Position numbers and translations under genes: made by a program
DNA from: Spartinivicinus poritis
GTDB lineage: Bacteria; Pseudomonadota; Gammaproteobacteria; Pseudomonadales; Zooshikellaceae
DNA: 64,000 nucleotides
Assembly (NCBI RefSeq): GCF_028858535.1
Contig: NZ_JAPMOU010000026.1
Span: 1-64,000 of the forward strand
Direction: 5' to 3'
Shown here: positions 8,749-19,719 of the stretch, piece after piece
Position numbering within the stretch: the stretch's first letter is position 1
Layout of the letters: every line of letters starts with the position of its first letter
The notes under the pieces: model-generated
The model's input: the letters and a program-made list of their open reading frames with translations, nothing else
Told to the model about the DNA's origin: nothing
The model's database searches: none

Positions 8749-10311
8749 TTAGTCCCACTCTCTATAGTCAGGATCATCAAGCATTGATCCATACGGATAT
8801 ACAGGCATTTTCAATTTAGTTTTAGCTGAGTAAATTTCTGAAAATAAAGGATGTATGCACAATTCATCGTCAGTGCTAGTTACTAGCCGATGAGGAACAG
8901 TATATTCAAATAAAGCTTGAACATATCGATCTGTAACATTAATTACTTTACCTATTGCGCCTATTTCAATAAGCATTCGTTTAAAAAGAAAAAAATCATC
9001 TGATTCAGTAGCTCTTTTACCATGTGTTCTGAATACCCGTTCCAAGTCTCCTATTGAAAACACATGATGCAACTCAGGAAAACATTGCTCACAAGCCGCT
9101 TGAGCATGGGGATGCACTGCCTTATATGCTACAAATATTTCCATTACCAACTTTTGTTCTACTGCGCTGACTCCTTCTCTAATTGAGTCTTCATGTAATT
9201 TCAAACAGTTACTTTCGCTTAAACGTTTATTTCTTTGCCAAATTGAGTTTAACAATATCAAAAGATGGCGTGGTAATAATTGAGTATGACGAATAATATA
9301 TGCTAAAGGTTCCTCTGTTACACCTAATCCCCCTACCATTTGATTAGGTAAAATAGTATGAAAAATCTTTCGCACATCATTGTTATTCAAAATTGATGTT
9401 GCTCCATAATTTTTATAAAAATCATTTTTATATAACTCTAAATAAAGCAGCAGCCTATTCGCGGCTACAAGTAAAAGTTCTGGTGCAGTCCAGTGCAACA
9501 CCAGCTCTCTACGAAAATCTTTGTTAGGATTTGATGAAATAGACTGGAACTTATGAAATAGCTCAGCAGGCAGACAAAATCTGATATCAGTTCTTGCCGA
9601 TGGTTTATTTGACCGTCCAATACACTTTAAAAGTCCTTGTAAAGCTAAACTAACCGAGTCAATATCGAGTTGGAACTCATCTAATGAGTCAAGCATAATT
9701 ACAGCACGCTGTTTTTTTTCTTGTAGCTCTTTGCGAACTGTTTCTTTTACATCTGCAAAAGAAATATTATCCGTTCGTCGCAAAATCTCTGCTATTATAC
9801 CAAGCGCTTTTCCAGATGCTTTTTCGGATATTGTGTCTGCAATATTCCATAACACATCGTCGATAGTTGCCCCAGCTCTAATACCAATTTTGGCTAAGTA
9901 GGCATCTATCAGTTTTTTAGAGGCACATAACTCCTCCCTAATTTTACTAAAAAATGTTATACATAGAACCGTCTCCCACATTTCTGCAATTGTTTCAGGA
10001 AATAGTGCCCCTTTTGTTGTTTTTTCTATTGACTCAATAACGTTGGTAAAAGCCTTTGGGGTACTTATTTCAACCACATAATCGTAGTTTTTCTCGAAAT
10101 AAGCTGAGTGTAAGTAGGATGTTTTTCCTGCTCCTTTTCTGCCAATGACGATCGAGGGCCGCTGATGCAGTTGCTTATAGATACGATTATGTGTGTCAAA
10201 TAATATTTGAAGTGCTTCTGTATCTTCTATTTCTGCAGCATTAACAGGGCCAAATGCCTCATCTTCAGTAATATAAATACTAACTAGCTCTTTTTGTTTA
10301 TCGCTAAGCAT
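8749..10311 (-). CDS. P-loop ATPase (Sll1717-like), function unknown
   Basis: The 520-residue protein has a Walker A motif GRKGAGKTS at residues 57-65 and a hydrophobic Walker B AVIMLDSLDE at 203-212, so it should bind and hydrolyse ATP. The layout (short N-terminus ending in FGPVNAAE, then IVIGRKGAGKT) resembles the loosely defined Sll1717-type P-loop ATPases, whose role is not established. The C-terminal 250 residues look helical, with no membrane segments or signal peptide, suggesting a cytosolic protein. It lies 383 bp upstream of the giant toxin on the same strand and 183 bp downstream of another unknown gene. STAND-like or defence-type ATPase is an alternative that cannot be excluded. 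Confidence 0.7.
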   Translation of the reverse strand: MLSDKQKELVSIYITEDEAFGPVNAAEIEDTEALQILFDTHNRIYKQLHQRPSIVIGRKGAGKTSYLHSAYFEKNYDYVVEISTPKAFTNVIESIEKTTKGALFPETIAEMWETVLCITFFSKIREELCASKKLIDAYLAKIGIRAGATIDDVLWNIADTISEKASGKALGIIAEILRRTDNISFADVKETVRKELQEKKQRAVIMLDSLDEFQLDIDSVSLALQGLLKCIGRSNKPSARTDIRFCLPAELFHKFQSISSNPNKDFRRELVLHWTAPELLLVAANRLLLYLELYKNDFYKNYGATSILNNNDVRKIFHTILPNQMVGGLGVTEEPLAYIIRHTQLLPRHLLILLNSIWQRNKRLSESNCLKLHEDSIREGVSAVEQKLVMEIFVAYKAVHPHAQAACEQCFPELHHVFSIGDLERVFRTHGKRATESDDFFLFKRMLIEIGAIGKVINVTDRYVQALFEYTVPHRLVTSTDDELCIHPLFSEIYSAKTKLKMPVYPYGSMLDDPDYREWD

Positions 10312-10494
10312 TATTAGTACTCCAATTACTAGCAGACTTTAAAAGCTTGTTCTCGTTATAGCTCAGCTTCACCAAAGCATCCACTTTTACTTATTAATTT
10401 TCTCAATAGCACCTTACTATATAAAAACTATAAATCTGCTTTGCTGTTACCCAAATACCTCTACAAACAGTTCAGAAGGCTTCATTTTTAAGCT

Positions 10495-11454
10495 CTATAA
10501 CCTCATTACAAACCACTCGGGATGTTTAATCGCTTTTAAATAACGACGAGACACTTTATCTTTCATTAAAAATTCCGGTGTTTCTGTTGTTTGCTTAAAG
10601 CCAAACTGTTTCGGCAGTTTTGTGTACATTGACCGAGGTGGGCTTGAACATATGTCTTTGATTTTTTTCCCTGTTTCATAGGTGTGGTAGTAAATTGTGG
10701 TAATACCTAGCTCTTCCCGAATCAATTGAATCGCAGCGGCTAATGCCACTTCTGACCATACTTGCTGATAGGGTTTTAACGCTGTCAGTACATATTCGGC
10801 AAGTTCTTCATGACTTCCACCAATGCCATACCATACTTGACTGGGTTTAGTATTAGGATTGTTTTTTCTTCTTGCCTCTAGCCGCTTTAAAGCACTATTT
10901 GCTTCCCGTAACCAGTCATTTTGTATTTCTTCAATTAGCGCTTCATTGGTGGCTAAATCAAAATCCAATCTTACCCATGCCATGGTATGGCGGCCTTTAG
11001 TATTAATAGGATGGCCACTGTTTTCAAATGGGCCATAAGCCATATTTTCAGGCTTAATTAACCGTTTATATGCATCCAAATGTTCGCCAGTAAAATTAAT
11101 CTGAAGTACGAGATTAGACTGATTACGAGATGTTTGATCCCAGCCTCTATCACTCTCGCCCCAACAATCCAAAGTTAAAGTAAACATTAACGGTTTATCA
11201 AGCCAGCAACTGGCTAGCTGATCATCACTAATTTCACCATTACCATAACCTGCTAAGGCATTTTTAACCGTATTTTTATTAAAAAACTGACTAAATTGGC
11301 TTTGCTTTAATTGACTAAGTTTACCCGTTGATCGATTATTTCTTTGTAATTCATAACGTAATAAATCAAAGCAATAACGATCTTTATGATAATAAAATAG
11401 GCGCCTTTCGTCGCCCAAACAAGCGATAAACTCTTGTATTTCTTTCTTGTCCAT
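10495..11454 (-). CDS. Conserved-looking hypothetical protein
   Basis: I do not recognise this protein of about 319 residues. The ATG at 11454 is preferred to an upstream in-frame TTG at 11472; neither has a clear Shine-Dalgarno sequence. The protein is soluble, with no signal peptide or membrane segment. It contains a basic central stretch (KRLEARRKNNPN) and a well-structured C-terminal third (VWYGIGGSHEEL, then IYYHTYETGKKI, then SPPRSMYTKLPKQFGF). The YHTYETGKK..SPPRS region could be a catalytic or binding site, but that is a guess. It precedes the P-loop ATPase on the same strand with a 183-bp gap, so co-transcription is possible but not shown. Confidence 0.6.
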   Translation of the reverse strand: MDKKEIQEFIACLGDERRLFYYHKDRYCFDLLRYELQRNNRSTGKLSQLKQSQFSQFFNKNTVKNALAGYGNGEISDDQLASCWLDKPLMFTLTLDCWGESDRGWDQTSRNQSNLVLQINFTGEHLDAYKRLIKPENMAYGPFENSGHPINTKGRHTMAWVRLDFDLATNEALIEEIQNDWLREANSALKRLEARRKNNPNTKPSQVWYGIGGSHEELAEYVLTALKPYQQVWSEVALAAAIQLIREELGITTIYYHTYETGKKIKDICSSPPRSMYTKLPKQFGFKQTTETPEFLMKDKVSRRYLKAIKHPEWFVMRL

Positions 11455-11713
11455 AACATTGAAAACTAACAATATAAAATAGCAGACACATAAGAACTAA
11501 GTTTCCTATTGACGTTAACCCGAATATTTCATCAGATATCAAAGATTCTGGGCATTCTGGCTAAACAGCTTGCTTTAGTTTCTGACTAACCTTGGTGGTT
11601 CCAAGGCTCGAAGGAAATAGAGCCAAATGTAACGCCCATAAACATGCTAAAGCCGATGATTTAACTTAGGCTACATGCATTTTTTCTGTGGTTTGATGAA
11701 ATAGTCGGGTTAG

Positions 11714-11813
11714 GGCACCTCTAATTATTGTTTATCGCCTCTGCAAAACCTGACAGACTCTTATACAAGACGACCAGAAACAGCAAATTAGAAAATAAGT
11801 GATTAGAAGTGCC
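11714..11813. repeat. 100-bp MITE-like element with 12-bp terminal inverted repeats
   Basis: GGCACCTCTAAT at 11714-11725 pairs with ATTAGAAGTGCC at 11802-11813 (11 of 12 positions inverted). The interior is non-coding. The same 12-mer occurs once more at 8449-8460. This fits a small non-autonomous transposable element or its remnant. No flanking target duplication was confirmed. Confidence 0.4.
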
Positions 11814-12310
11814 ATCGCTACATAACCAATACACTCATAACAGCTTGCTCACCACTAGTCATAAATTAAATAGTGTATGCAAACAAATATTGTCAGCCCT
11901 TACTACAGACACAGCAGTATTACTTAGCAATAAATATTACTGCTACAAAAGGCTAGAAAGTTGTAATGGTACGCAGCTATCAACCTAACTGAAACGTTAG
12001 CTAAAGGGCCGATCAGCAAAGAAGCCCAATGCTATTACGATCAAGCGAACTATCATCATTTGAGCCTCCTTCTGGTTATCAATGAAATGAAAGATTTAAG
12101 ATATTTGATATACGGCGGGGACTATATAAGAATTATACTTGAAGTGCAACTATACTCTTTGCCAGTCATGCTCAGGGATTCCCCCATACACTTTAGTGTC
12201 CCCAGCCAGATTCTTGGTACATTACCTGGGATAAACCTTCAAGCGGGTAAGAATCATCAATAAACGTTTTATGCGACTTAAAACAAGCACTACTGCCAAT
12301 TAGCATAACC

Positions 12311-12344
12311 AGCGCAGGTAGTTCAGTAATGAACTACCTGCGCT
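12311..12344. terminator. Perfect 14-bp stem-loop after the subtilisin-like gene
   Basis: AGCGCAGGTAGTTC (12311-12324) pairs perfectly with GAACTACCTGCGCT (12331-12344) around a 6-nt loop. It begins 8 nt after the stop of the minus-strand protease gene. The T-run (CTTTTT) lies on the plus-strand side, so the hairpin is a stronger intrinsic terminator for plus-strand transcription. For the protease mRNA it may act as a 3' stabilising hairpin. Confidence 0.6.
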
Positions 12345-12352
12345 AAGCCTTT

Positions 12353-14290
12353 TTAGAATTCATCTTTTTTGGGACAAAAGTTATTGTAAGCTCGCGCCAC
12401 ATTAAGGACCCGCCCTTCAGTAATTTTATCCTCTAAGCTGGCTACTTTATCGGCATTAACCAGGATTGCTTGTTTAATTGCTTTCATGGTTGCCCCTGGG
12501 TTACAGGATTTTAATAACGCAGCAACTCCCGACACAATCGCAGCCGCTTCAGAAGTTCCATTAGAGGGCTTAACTTCACCATCAGGAGTCAATACAGCAA
12601 TATTTTGACCCGGCGCACCAATATCTACACGACCAGAGCCGTAACGACTACCTGTTGAGCGGCCGCGATAAATCTGTGGTGTTTCACCTGATTTATATTG
12701 AGCCAACGCTGCTACTCGAATCACTGGGTCATTATCTTTATGCACTTTAGCTTTTGGTTTATAAGCTGCCGGCCAAATTTGTTTATCAGGCGAAGCTGTT
12801 CGTATATCTAATGCATCATTACCCACAGACGCGACTATTAATGCATTACCGGCTGCCCCTAACCGTTGTAATAAACCATTCCATTCATTAGCATTCCCTG
12901 TTCCCGTATTACCACCAGAAATATTAATAATGGTTTCTTGTACCCTCTCATCTGCCTGTAAGCTAACGGCATCTTCAACCGCTGTTAATAGCGCAGTGCT
13001 GTTGGTTCCATTCGGGGTCCAACGCCGATTAACAATTTTAACCCCTGGTGCCACCCCCACCACTCGGTTACCTTGCACAATAGTATCTTGAGAAGCAATT
13101 ACCCCCGCCATGGCAGTGCCATGAATATATTTTGCTTCGTCTGTGCCTTTTACTGGTTCTGTTTTACCATCGGTTGTATAGCTTTTTGAAAAGGCTTCAG
13201 TGCCAGCAAGTCCTTTCACAAACTTAATGCCAGAATCAACTACAGACACTGATACTGTTGAGCGAATTTTTATTTTATCTGCAATCTGATCAAGCCCAAT
13301 AGCACTAAAATACCAAGGTAAAGCATGCTGCTGATCATGGTCTGGCTGCTTTGGCTTAAATGCTTTAGCATCAAAGGTTGTTTCAGCAGTATAAGCATGA
13401 TAGCCATGAACAACCGTACCAAAGAATACTGCCGCACCCGCACAGACCCAAAAACTCACAGGACCAATACAACGCTTGTGTCGCCTAGAAGCATATAGTC
13501 CTAACCAAACCTGGCCATTTTGCGTATATTTATAAGCTAAGTGCTTTACTTTTATATCTTCTTCATTCGTACTTGGAATTGCAAAATCAAAGTCACTGCC
13601 AAACTGAGCTTTACAGGCATTATCACCATCCATCCAACTAACAGCCTGCTTGGTAATACGCCATTGAGTTCGGTCATTAGAGCGACAAATCACTTGATGT
13701 TGATTATCACAATTATCCGCATACCAATAGCCTTCGTAATTACCCTGCCCCATTACCACACAATAACCATTATCTCGATTCGGTTCGTTGGATGCCCAAT
13801 GGCTATAAATAAATGGGCGAGATGTCCAGGTTTCTCCTCGGTGATCTAGTGGGTTTCGATGGCGTCGGTCATCTGCAGTTTTAAAATAATTAACCCAGCT
13901 CCACTGATTGGCTTGAAGGCCAATAACAGTTTCAAACTCCTCGCGATCCGCATAAATGGCAAACTGATAATTATCACCAAACTCATCATTACAGGCTTGA
14001 TGACCCATGTCCCATTTTTCAGCACGCTGGGTTATTTTTAAGTCATTACTGTTGTATTTATGCTTACAGATAAAGGGATATTGTTGATCACAATTGGCTG
14101 TCCCTAATCCGTTGGCTTGCCCTTTAAAAGTAGCAGCACACTGATCATCACCTGTTGTATAACTGGAAAACCAATCATCTGTGATCCAATAAGGAAATGA
14201 TCCATTATTTCCAGTAGCTTCAGCAGAATGGTGTAGCGACATCTGCAACACCATTACAGATAATACAGATTTTGATATTGTTAATTTCAT
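12353..14290 (-). CDS. Secreted C-type lectin-like / S8 subtilisin-like serine protease
   Basis: The ATG at 14290 is chosen because GAGGA sits 7 nt upstream; the in-frame GTG at 14296 is too close to it. In this 645-residue numbering a signal peptide of about 25 residues precedes two C-type-lectin-like modules. The second has the sugar/calcium motif EPN near 169 and closing cysteines (NCDNQHQVIC near 193-202), and a third, partial module follows. A hydrophobic, cysteine-flanked segment spans about 274-296. The C-terminal half is a subtilase: Asp352 (VVDSG), His390 (IHGTAMAG), oxyanion Asn491 (VGND) and Ser580 (NGTSEAAA). The likely role is a secreted or envelope-anchored endopeptidase aimed at glycan-bearing targets by its lectin modules. 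The domains are seen; the targeting is inferred. A lectin-protease fusion of this order is unusual. Confidence 0.88.
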   Translation of the reverse strand: MKLTISKSVLSVMVLQMSLHHSAEATGNNGSFPYWITDDWFSSYTTGDDQCAATFKGQANGLGTANCDQQYPFICKHKYNSNDLKITQRAEKWDMGHQACNDEFGDNYQFAIYADREEFETVIGLQANQWSWVNYFKTADDRRHRNPLDHRGETWTSRPFIYSHWASNEPNRDNGYCVVMGQGNYEGYWYADNCDNQHQVICRSNDRTQWRITKQAVSWMDGDNACKAQFGSDFDFAIPSTNEEDIKVKHLAYKYTQNGQVWLGLYASRRHKRCIGPVSFWVCAGAAVFFGTVVHGYHAYTAETTFDAKAFKPKQPDHDQQHALPWYFSAIGLDQIADKIKIRSTVSVSVVDSGIKFVKGLAGTEAFSKSYTTDGKTEPVKGTDEAKYIHGTAMAGVIASQDTIVQGNRVVGVAPGVKIVNRRWTPNGTNSTALLTAVEDAVSLQADERVQETIINISGGNTGTGNANEWNGLLQRLGAAGNALIVASVGNDALDIRTASPDKQIWPAAYKPKAKVHKDNDPVIRVAALAQYKSGETPQIYRGRSTGSRYGSGRVDIGAPGQNIAVLTPDGEVKPSNGTSEAAAIVSGVAALLKSCNPGATMKAIKQAILVNADKVASLEDKITEGRVLNVARAYNNFCPKKDEF

Positions 14291-14485
14291 CGACACATCC
14301 TCTTTGTTTTTATTTAATCTTCTTATTTTTATCCTACCTCAAAAAGAAAGACATGTTTTGCCATTTTTAAGCTATTTTTTGTTAATTTGCCAACCTTTAC
14401 AAAATAGCTTTATCTAAATAAGCAACCTATCATAAACTGCTTTTAACTGAATTATAATTCACTATTTTTATATACTTTTTTACTC

Positions 14486-15049
14486 TCAATCCTCATAATT
14501 GTTTAACAGATGCATTTTAAGGTGGGATTGCCAACATTCTTGCCAATACTCAACGCTTGGTTGAGCAACAATATTAAATGCAGCAAAACTTGGTAGCTTC
14601 TTCATTCCTACATATTGTTGAGTAAAGTGTACTGATGCTAATAAATCGTCAGGTGTAGTATGCTCAAATAACCCATTAATATATGAAAAAGCCTCAGCAG
14701 GTGCGTTCCAGGTTGTAGACAACAAATAACGTTTATCTGTTAAAAATCCCCCTTCCCCATACCGTTTAGCGTTGCCAAAAAACAGGCCATGAGCGTAAAC
14801 TTCATCAAAGTATTTTTTCAAGCTTGATGGCACACTAAACCAATAAACAGGAAATTGAAAAATAATCGTATCAGCCCATAAAATTTTATTTTGCTCTTCA
14901 GCTACCTGATAATGATCCTTTACCCGAGTGATTTTTACTTCTGCTTTAGGTAATAACAGCGCTTGCGCCACTGCCAACATACTTTCGTTAAATCTTCCTG
15001 GGGCAATAGCGCGCTCTTCGGCACCATTAATGATGAGTACTTTCTGCAT
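14486..15049 (-). CDS. MdaB-like NAD(P)H:quinone oxidoreductase
   Basis: The 187-residue protein has a flavodoxin-like fold: it starts LIINGAEE, continues with ILWADTIIFQFPVYWF and YFDEVY, and has LLSTTWNAPAEAF and YVGMKKLPSF near the C-terminus, all characteristic of the MdaB/NQO family. Such enzymes use FAD or FMN and NAD(P)H to reduce quinones by two electrons, which limits redox cycling. The start has an AAGGAG ribosome binding site 8 nt upstream. It is transcribed divergently from a LysR regulator across a 113-bp gap, a classic arrangement in which the regulator controls the neighbouring reductase in response to an electrophile or quinone. That control is inferred. Confidence 0.82.
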   Translation of the reverse strand: MQKVLIINGAEERAIAPGRFNESMLAVAQALLLPKAEVKITRVKDHYQVAEEQNKILWADTIIFQFPVYWFSVPSSLKKYFDEVYAHGLFFGNAKRYGEGGFLTDKRYLLSTTWNAPAEAFSYINGLFEHTTPDDLLASVHFTQQYVGMKKLPSFAAFNIVAQPSVEYWQECWQSHLKMHLLNNYED

Positions 15050-15162
15050 TATATTAGCTCCTTTGGGTTATCCCCTAGACAACTTGACAGCGCTATACTA
15101 ATTGTTCCACACTCATTTATTAATCAGTTATTTTCAATTATATTATTCGAAAAATTGCAATA
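15050..15162. promoter_or_regulatory. Divergent promoter region of the quinone reductase and LysR genes
   Basis: This 113-bp spacer separates two divergent start codons and is AT-rich with several TATACT/TATATT-like hexamers. LysR proteins normally bind such shared regions and regulate both genes. I did not find an unambiguous T-N11-A operator, so only the arrangement supports this entry. Confidence 0.45.
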
Positions 15163-16098
15163 ATGATCCGCTCTCTAGACTCCTTACGGGCATTTCTAGC
15201 AGTTGCCCATCATGCCAGCTTTGCTAAAGCCGCCTCCCAATTAAACCTGTCTAGCTCCTCTGTTTCTCGCCATATTGCCGAGCTAGAAAAAGACATGGGA
15301 GTAGCCTTGTTAACCCGCAGCACTCGTAAAGTAGCAATGACCGCAGCGGGTCTCAGCTTATTTGAGCAAGCATCACCGTTACTGGCCTCACTTGATGATT
15401 TAGGAGATAACCTGAAAGAAAAAAGCCAGCAAGTCAGTGGCAATGTCAGCCTTTCTGCACCCTGGTGGTTGAGTACAAACTTTGTAGCCCCTGTTTTGTC
15501 AAACTTACACCAACGTCACCCAGAGTTAACGATTAGCTTGGATAGTAATGACCAATTATTGGACCCCAATGAAGGGAAACATGATATCTATTTGCGGTTT
15601 GGGCGTTTAGCAGACTCTGGCCTTATTGCCAAGGAAATTGCCAAGAATGAATACTGGCTGGTAGCAGCACCAGATTATTTGGAAAAACACCAGCCACCCA
15701 ACCACCCCCAAGACTTATTCAGCCATCAATTATTAGCTTATCGATTTACTCAGCCTCACTCTAGCTGGTTCTTGAAAGACGAAAAAAAACTGCATCGTAT
15801 TAGTCTCCAACATGCCTGGCTACACACCAATAATCCTGCAGCAATTTATACTTGTGCGTTAAGTGGTGGCGGTATTGCCTTATTACCCCAGCTAGGGGTT
15901 GCTCAAGCAATATCAGAAGGGAAATTGATTCGTTTATTAAGTCGCTTTGCTATCACACCCAACCGCTTAGACAATAGTATTTATTTAATTTACTCCAAAG
16001 ATAAAGTCCATATAAAACGCATCAAATTGGTTATCGATTTTTTAACCTCATGGCTAAGGCATCAACTAACCACTATATCTAATAACCACTATGTCTAA
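15163..16098 (+). CDS. LysR-family transcriptional regulator
   Basis: The 311-residue protein has the LysR winged helix-turn-helix at residues 1-60 (MIRSLDSLRAFLAVAHHASFAKAA, then LSSSSVSRHIAELE, then LLTRSTRKVAMT). A periplasmic-binding-like effector domain follows from about residue 90. It closely follows the subgroup that sits next to oxidoreductase genes (ISLDSNDQLLDPNEGKHDIYLRFG). It most likely controls the divergent MdaB-like gene and its own expression. The inducer cannot be deduced. The start has no strong Shine-Dalgarno sequence but matches the family N-terminus exactly. Confidence 0.88.
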   Translation: MIRSLDSLRAFLAVAHHASFAKAASQLNLSSSSVSRHIAELEKDMGVALLTRSTRKVAMTAAGLSLFEQASPLLASLDDLGDNLKEKSQQVSGNVSLSAPWWLSTNFVAPVLSNLHQRHPELTISLDSNDQLLDPNEGKHDIYLRFGRLADSGLIAKEIAKNEYWLVAAPDYLEKHQPPNHPQDLFSHQLLAYRFTQPHSSWFLKDEKKLHRISLQHAWLHTNNPAAIYTCALSGGGIALLPQLGVAQAISEGKLIRLLSRFAITPNRLDNSIYLIYSKDKVHIKRIKLVIDFLTSWLRHQLTTISNNHYV

Positions 16099-16189
16099 CG
16101 GGCAAACCAGCTAACTTTCATGTTATGCTGATTTCATCAATTTAACAGATACACGATAACAATCTACGCTATACGTTAACTGACTTAAA

Positions 16190-16537
16190 ATGGCTAAATA
16201 TTCAGCAAAAAATAAGACATCCCAAGCCACTCAAGACGAGGCTATGAAAATTGCGCGCGGCACTCAAAAACCAGGCCAAACTAAAGAGCAAACCAGGCTA
16301 ATCGCCCAGGGTATTCAGAAAGGAATTGACCAGTATAAAAAACAGCAAAAAGCCAAAGCGAGAGAGTTGGATAAAAAGCTGAAAAAAACCACAGCCAAAC
16401 TGCATGAGAGTGCCAACCTAGCCGTTGAAGTCAAAGAAGTTGTTGTGTATAAACAACATTGGTTACCATGGGCATTATTAGTGCTTTCCTGGATAGGGTT
16501 CGGTGCTTACATACTGGTCATACGTGAAGGGATTTAA
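16190..16537 (+). CDS. DUF2956 family protein
   Basis: This 115-residue protein is mostly a charged, lysine- and glutamine-rich helix (TQDEAMKIARGTQKPGQTKEQTRLIAQGIQKGI) that matches the conserved start of the DUF2956 family. One hydrophobic segment near the C-terminus (WLPWALLVLSWIGFGAYIL, about residues 91-109) probably anchors it in the inner membrane with the basic helix in the cytoplasm. The family function is unknown. It ends 2 nt before the DUF5062 gene, so the two are probably co-transcribed. Confidence 0.82.
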   Translation: MAKYSAKNKTSQATQDEAMKIARGTQKPGQTKEQTRLIAQGIQKGIDQYKKQQKAKARELDKKLKKTTAKLHESANLAVEVKEVVVYKQHWLPWALLVLSWIGFGAYILVIREGI

Positions 16538-16539
16538 GA

Positions 16540-16806
16540 ATGAAAAAACTCAAAAATGAAGCAGGCCTGGTCAAGGAAGCCCTCAGGGTTGGGGCTATCT
16601 ATGCAGAAAAAAGAGGGGTTGGCCAAGTAGACGAGTCTGATCCACAAAAAGTGAAAGTCACTTTTATTTATCGCTTATTAGTACACGACAATTTGATCCA
16701 GCCCTTGGCAAAAGGCCAGGATAACGAACCCAATATGCGCCATAAACTGGCATTGTGGATTTCCCGGCAGTTACCTAAAAATCACCCGCTGCTAAAAGAT
16801 GAATAA
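16540..16806 (+). CDS. DUF5062 family protein
   Basis: The 88-residue soluble protein begins MKKLKNEAGLVKEALRVGAIYAEKRG and continues with VTFIYRLLVHDNLIQPL and MRHKLALWISRQLP, the pattern of the small DUF5062 family found in marine gammaproteobacteria. Its function is unknown. The 2-nt spacing to the DUF2956 gene points to translational coupling. The gene ends 35 bp from the convergent MTIP gene. Confidence 0.8.
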   Translation: MKKLKNEAGLVKEALRVGAIYAEKRGVGQVDESDPQKVKVTFIYRLLVHDNLIQPLAKGQDNEPNMRHKLALWISRQLPKNHPLLKDE

Positions 16807-16841
16807 AAAATAAACGTCCCAGCAGCAGAAAATAAACCAGG

Positions 16842-18660
<1,819 letters not shown>

Positions 18661-18689
18661 GAACAAATAGCCTTGTTTTCTTTCTTCTT

Positions 18690-19697
18690 CTATAGATTTT
18701 CTAGCTGAGAGTGTATTGTTAATCGGCGGGGATGCTCTAATAACTCAGCCCAGCTGAGTTTCCTTTGTCCCTTCAACTGCTCAATATTAACTGCTACTCC
18801 AGAATGGGTATTTAATGCAGAGACAACAGCCTGTGCTCCTTCGGGATTGTTACAAACCAGTAATAACTGACATCCTGCATTAAGTGCTTGTACCGCACGT
18901 GAAGGGTAGTCACCTGCTTGACTGGCAGCATGCATAGTTAAATCATCGCTAAAAATAACGCCTGTAAAACCCAGAGACTCTCTTAACACTGTTTTTAGCC
19001 AATGATGAGAAAAACCAGCGGGCTCTGCCGCTACTTGTGGGTATAAGACATGTGCTGGCATTATCCCATCTAACAACTGTTGCTTAATTAAGTTGTTAAA
19101 AGGCAACATATCTGCTTGTTTAATCGCAGCAAAAGGGCGATCATCACAGGCAATCGAGTGATGAGTGTCAGCAGCCACACTGCCATGCCCTGGAAAATGT
19201 TTACCCACCGTTGCCATACCCGCCTGCTTCATACCTAAACAATAACGACGAGCTAACGTCGCAACCGTTTCAGGCTGCTCAGCAAAGGCACGAGAGCCTA
19301 TCACTTGACTGATAGGCAAGCCTAAATCTAAAACCGGCGCAAAACTTAAATCGATCCCCGATGCAATCACCTCACTGGCCATTAACCATCCTAAGTCTTC
19401 TGCTAACTGGCAGGCTTGCTCAGGTTCATTTTGATACAGCTCACCCAACCGACAGGAAGCGGGTAACTGAGTATAGCCTGTAACCAAGCGCTGTACCCTT
19501 CCACCTTCCTGGTCAACAGTAATTAATAAATCTGACCGAACTGCGCTAATAGACTGCACCAGCTGTATCACTTGCGGGCGATCAATAACATTACGGGCAA
19601 ATAAAATCACTCCCGCAACAGCAGGCTGCGCTAATAGCCGACGTTCGTCGTCTGTTATTGTTGTTCCTGCTAAATCTACAATGACATTACCTGACAT
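18690..19697 (-). CDS. nagZ: Beta-N-acetylhexosaminidase NagZ
   Basis: NagZ is the cytoplasmic GH3 enzyme that removes GlcNAc from anhydro-muropeptides during peptidoglycan recycling. The sequence shows VILFARN, TVDQEGGRVQRL, the KHFPGHG motif, the following ADTHHS loop that carries the catalytic Asp-His dyad, and FSDDLTMHAA with the nucleophile Asp. The start at 19697 (MSGNVIVDLAG) matches the family N-terminus; an upstream TTG at 19733 would overlap the previous gene by 14 nt and add 12 unusual residues. There is no signal peptide, as expected. Its partner upstream is a YkuD-family peptidase without a signal peptide. Confidence 0.93.
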   Translation of the reverse strand: MSGNVIVDLAGTTITDDERRLLAQPAVAGVILFARNVIDRPQVIQLVQSISAVRSDLLITVDQEGGRVQRLVTGYTQLPASCRLGELYQNEPEQACQLAEDLGWLMASEVIASGIDLSFAPVLDLGLPISQVIGSRAFAEQPETVATLARRYCLGMKQAGMATVGKHFPGHGSVAADTHHSIACDDRPFAAIKQADMLPFNNLIKQQLLDGIMPAHVLYPQVAAEPAGFSHHWLKTVLRESLGFTGVIFSDDLTMHAASQAGDYPSRAVQALNAGCQLLLVCNNPEGAQAVVSALNTHSGVAVNIEQLKGQRKLSWAELLEHPRRLTIHSQLENL

Positions 19698-19719
19698 AGG
19701 ATTAACCAATAGATGGCGA

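Larger units (their letters stand above)
11455..12352. other. Long intergenic region with a repeat element and a hairpin
   Basis: This gap of about 900 bp has no convincing gene. A 67-codon plus-strand frame at 12060-12263 starts at TTG without a ribosome binding site and is not accepted. The gap contains a 100-bp element with near-matching ends at 11714-11813 and a perfect 14-bp hairpin at 12311-12344. The promoter of the minus-strand gene ending at 10495 should lie at its left end. Confidence 0.6.

Noticed and set aside
8749..11454. Reading the ATPase and its neighbour as a known anti-phage system
   Set aside because: No nuclease, TIR, helicase, toxin-antitoxin or other defence partner was found, so the label is not supported.
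12060..12263. 67-codon plus-strand frame in the long gap before the subtilisin gene
   Set aside because: It starts at TTG without a ribosome binding site, has no recognisable domain and lies in a repeat-rich gap.
13541..14041. Plus-strand frames opposite the lectin-subtilisin gene
   Set aside because: The protease frame has complete domains and catalytic residues; these are antisense shadows.
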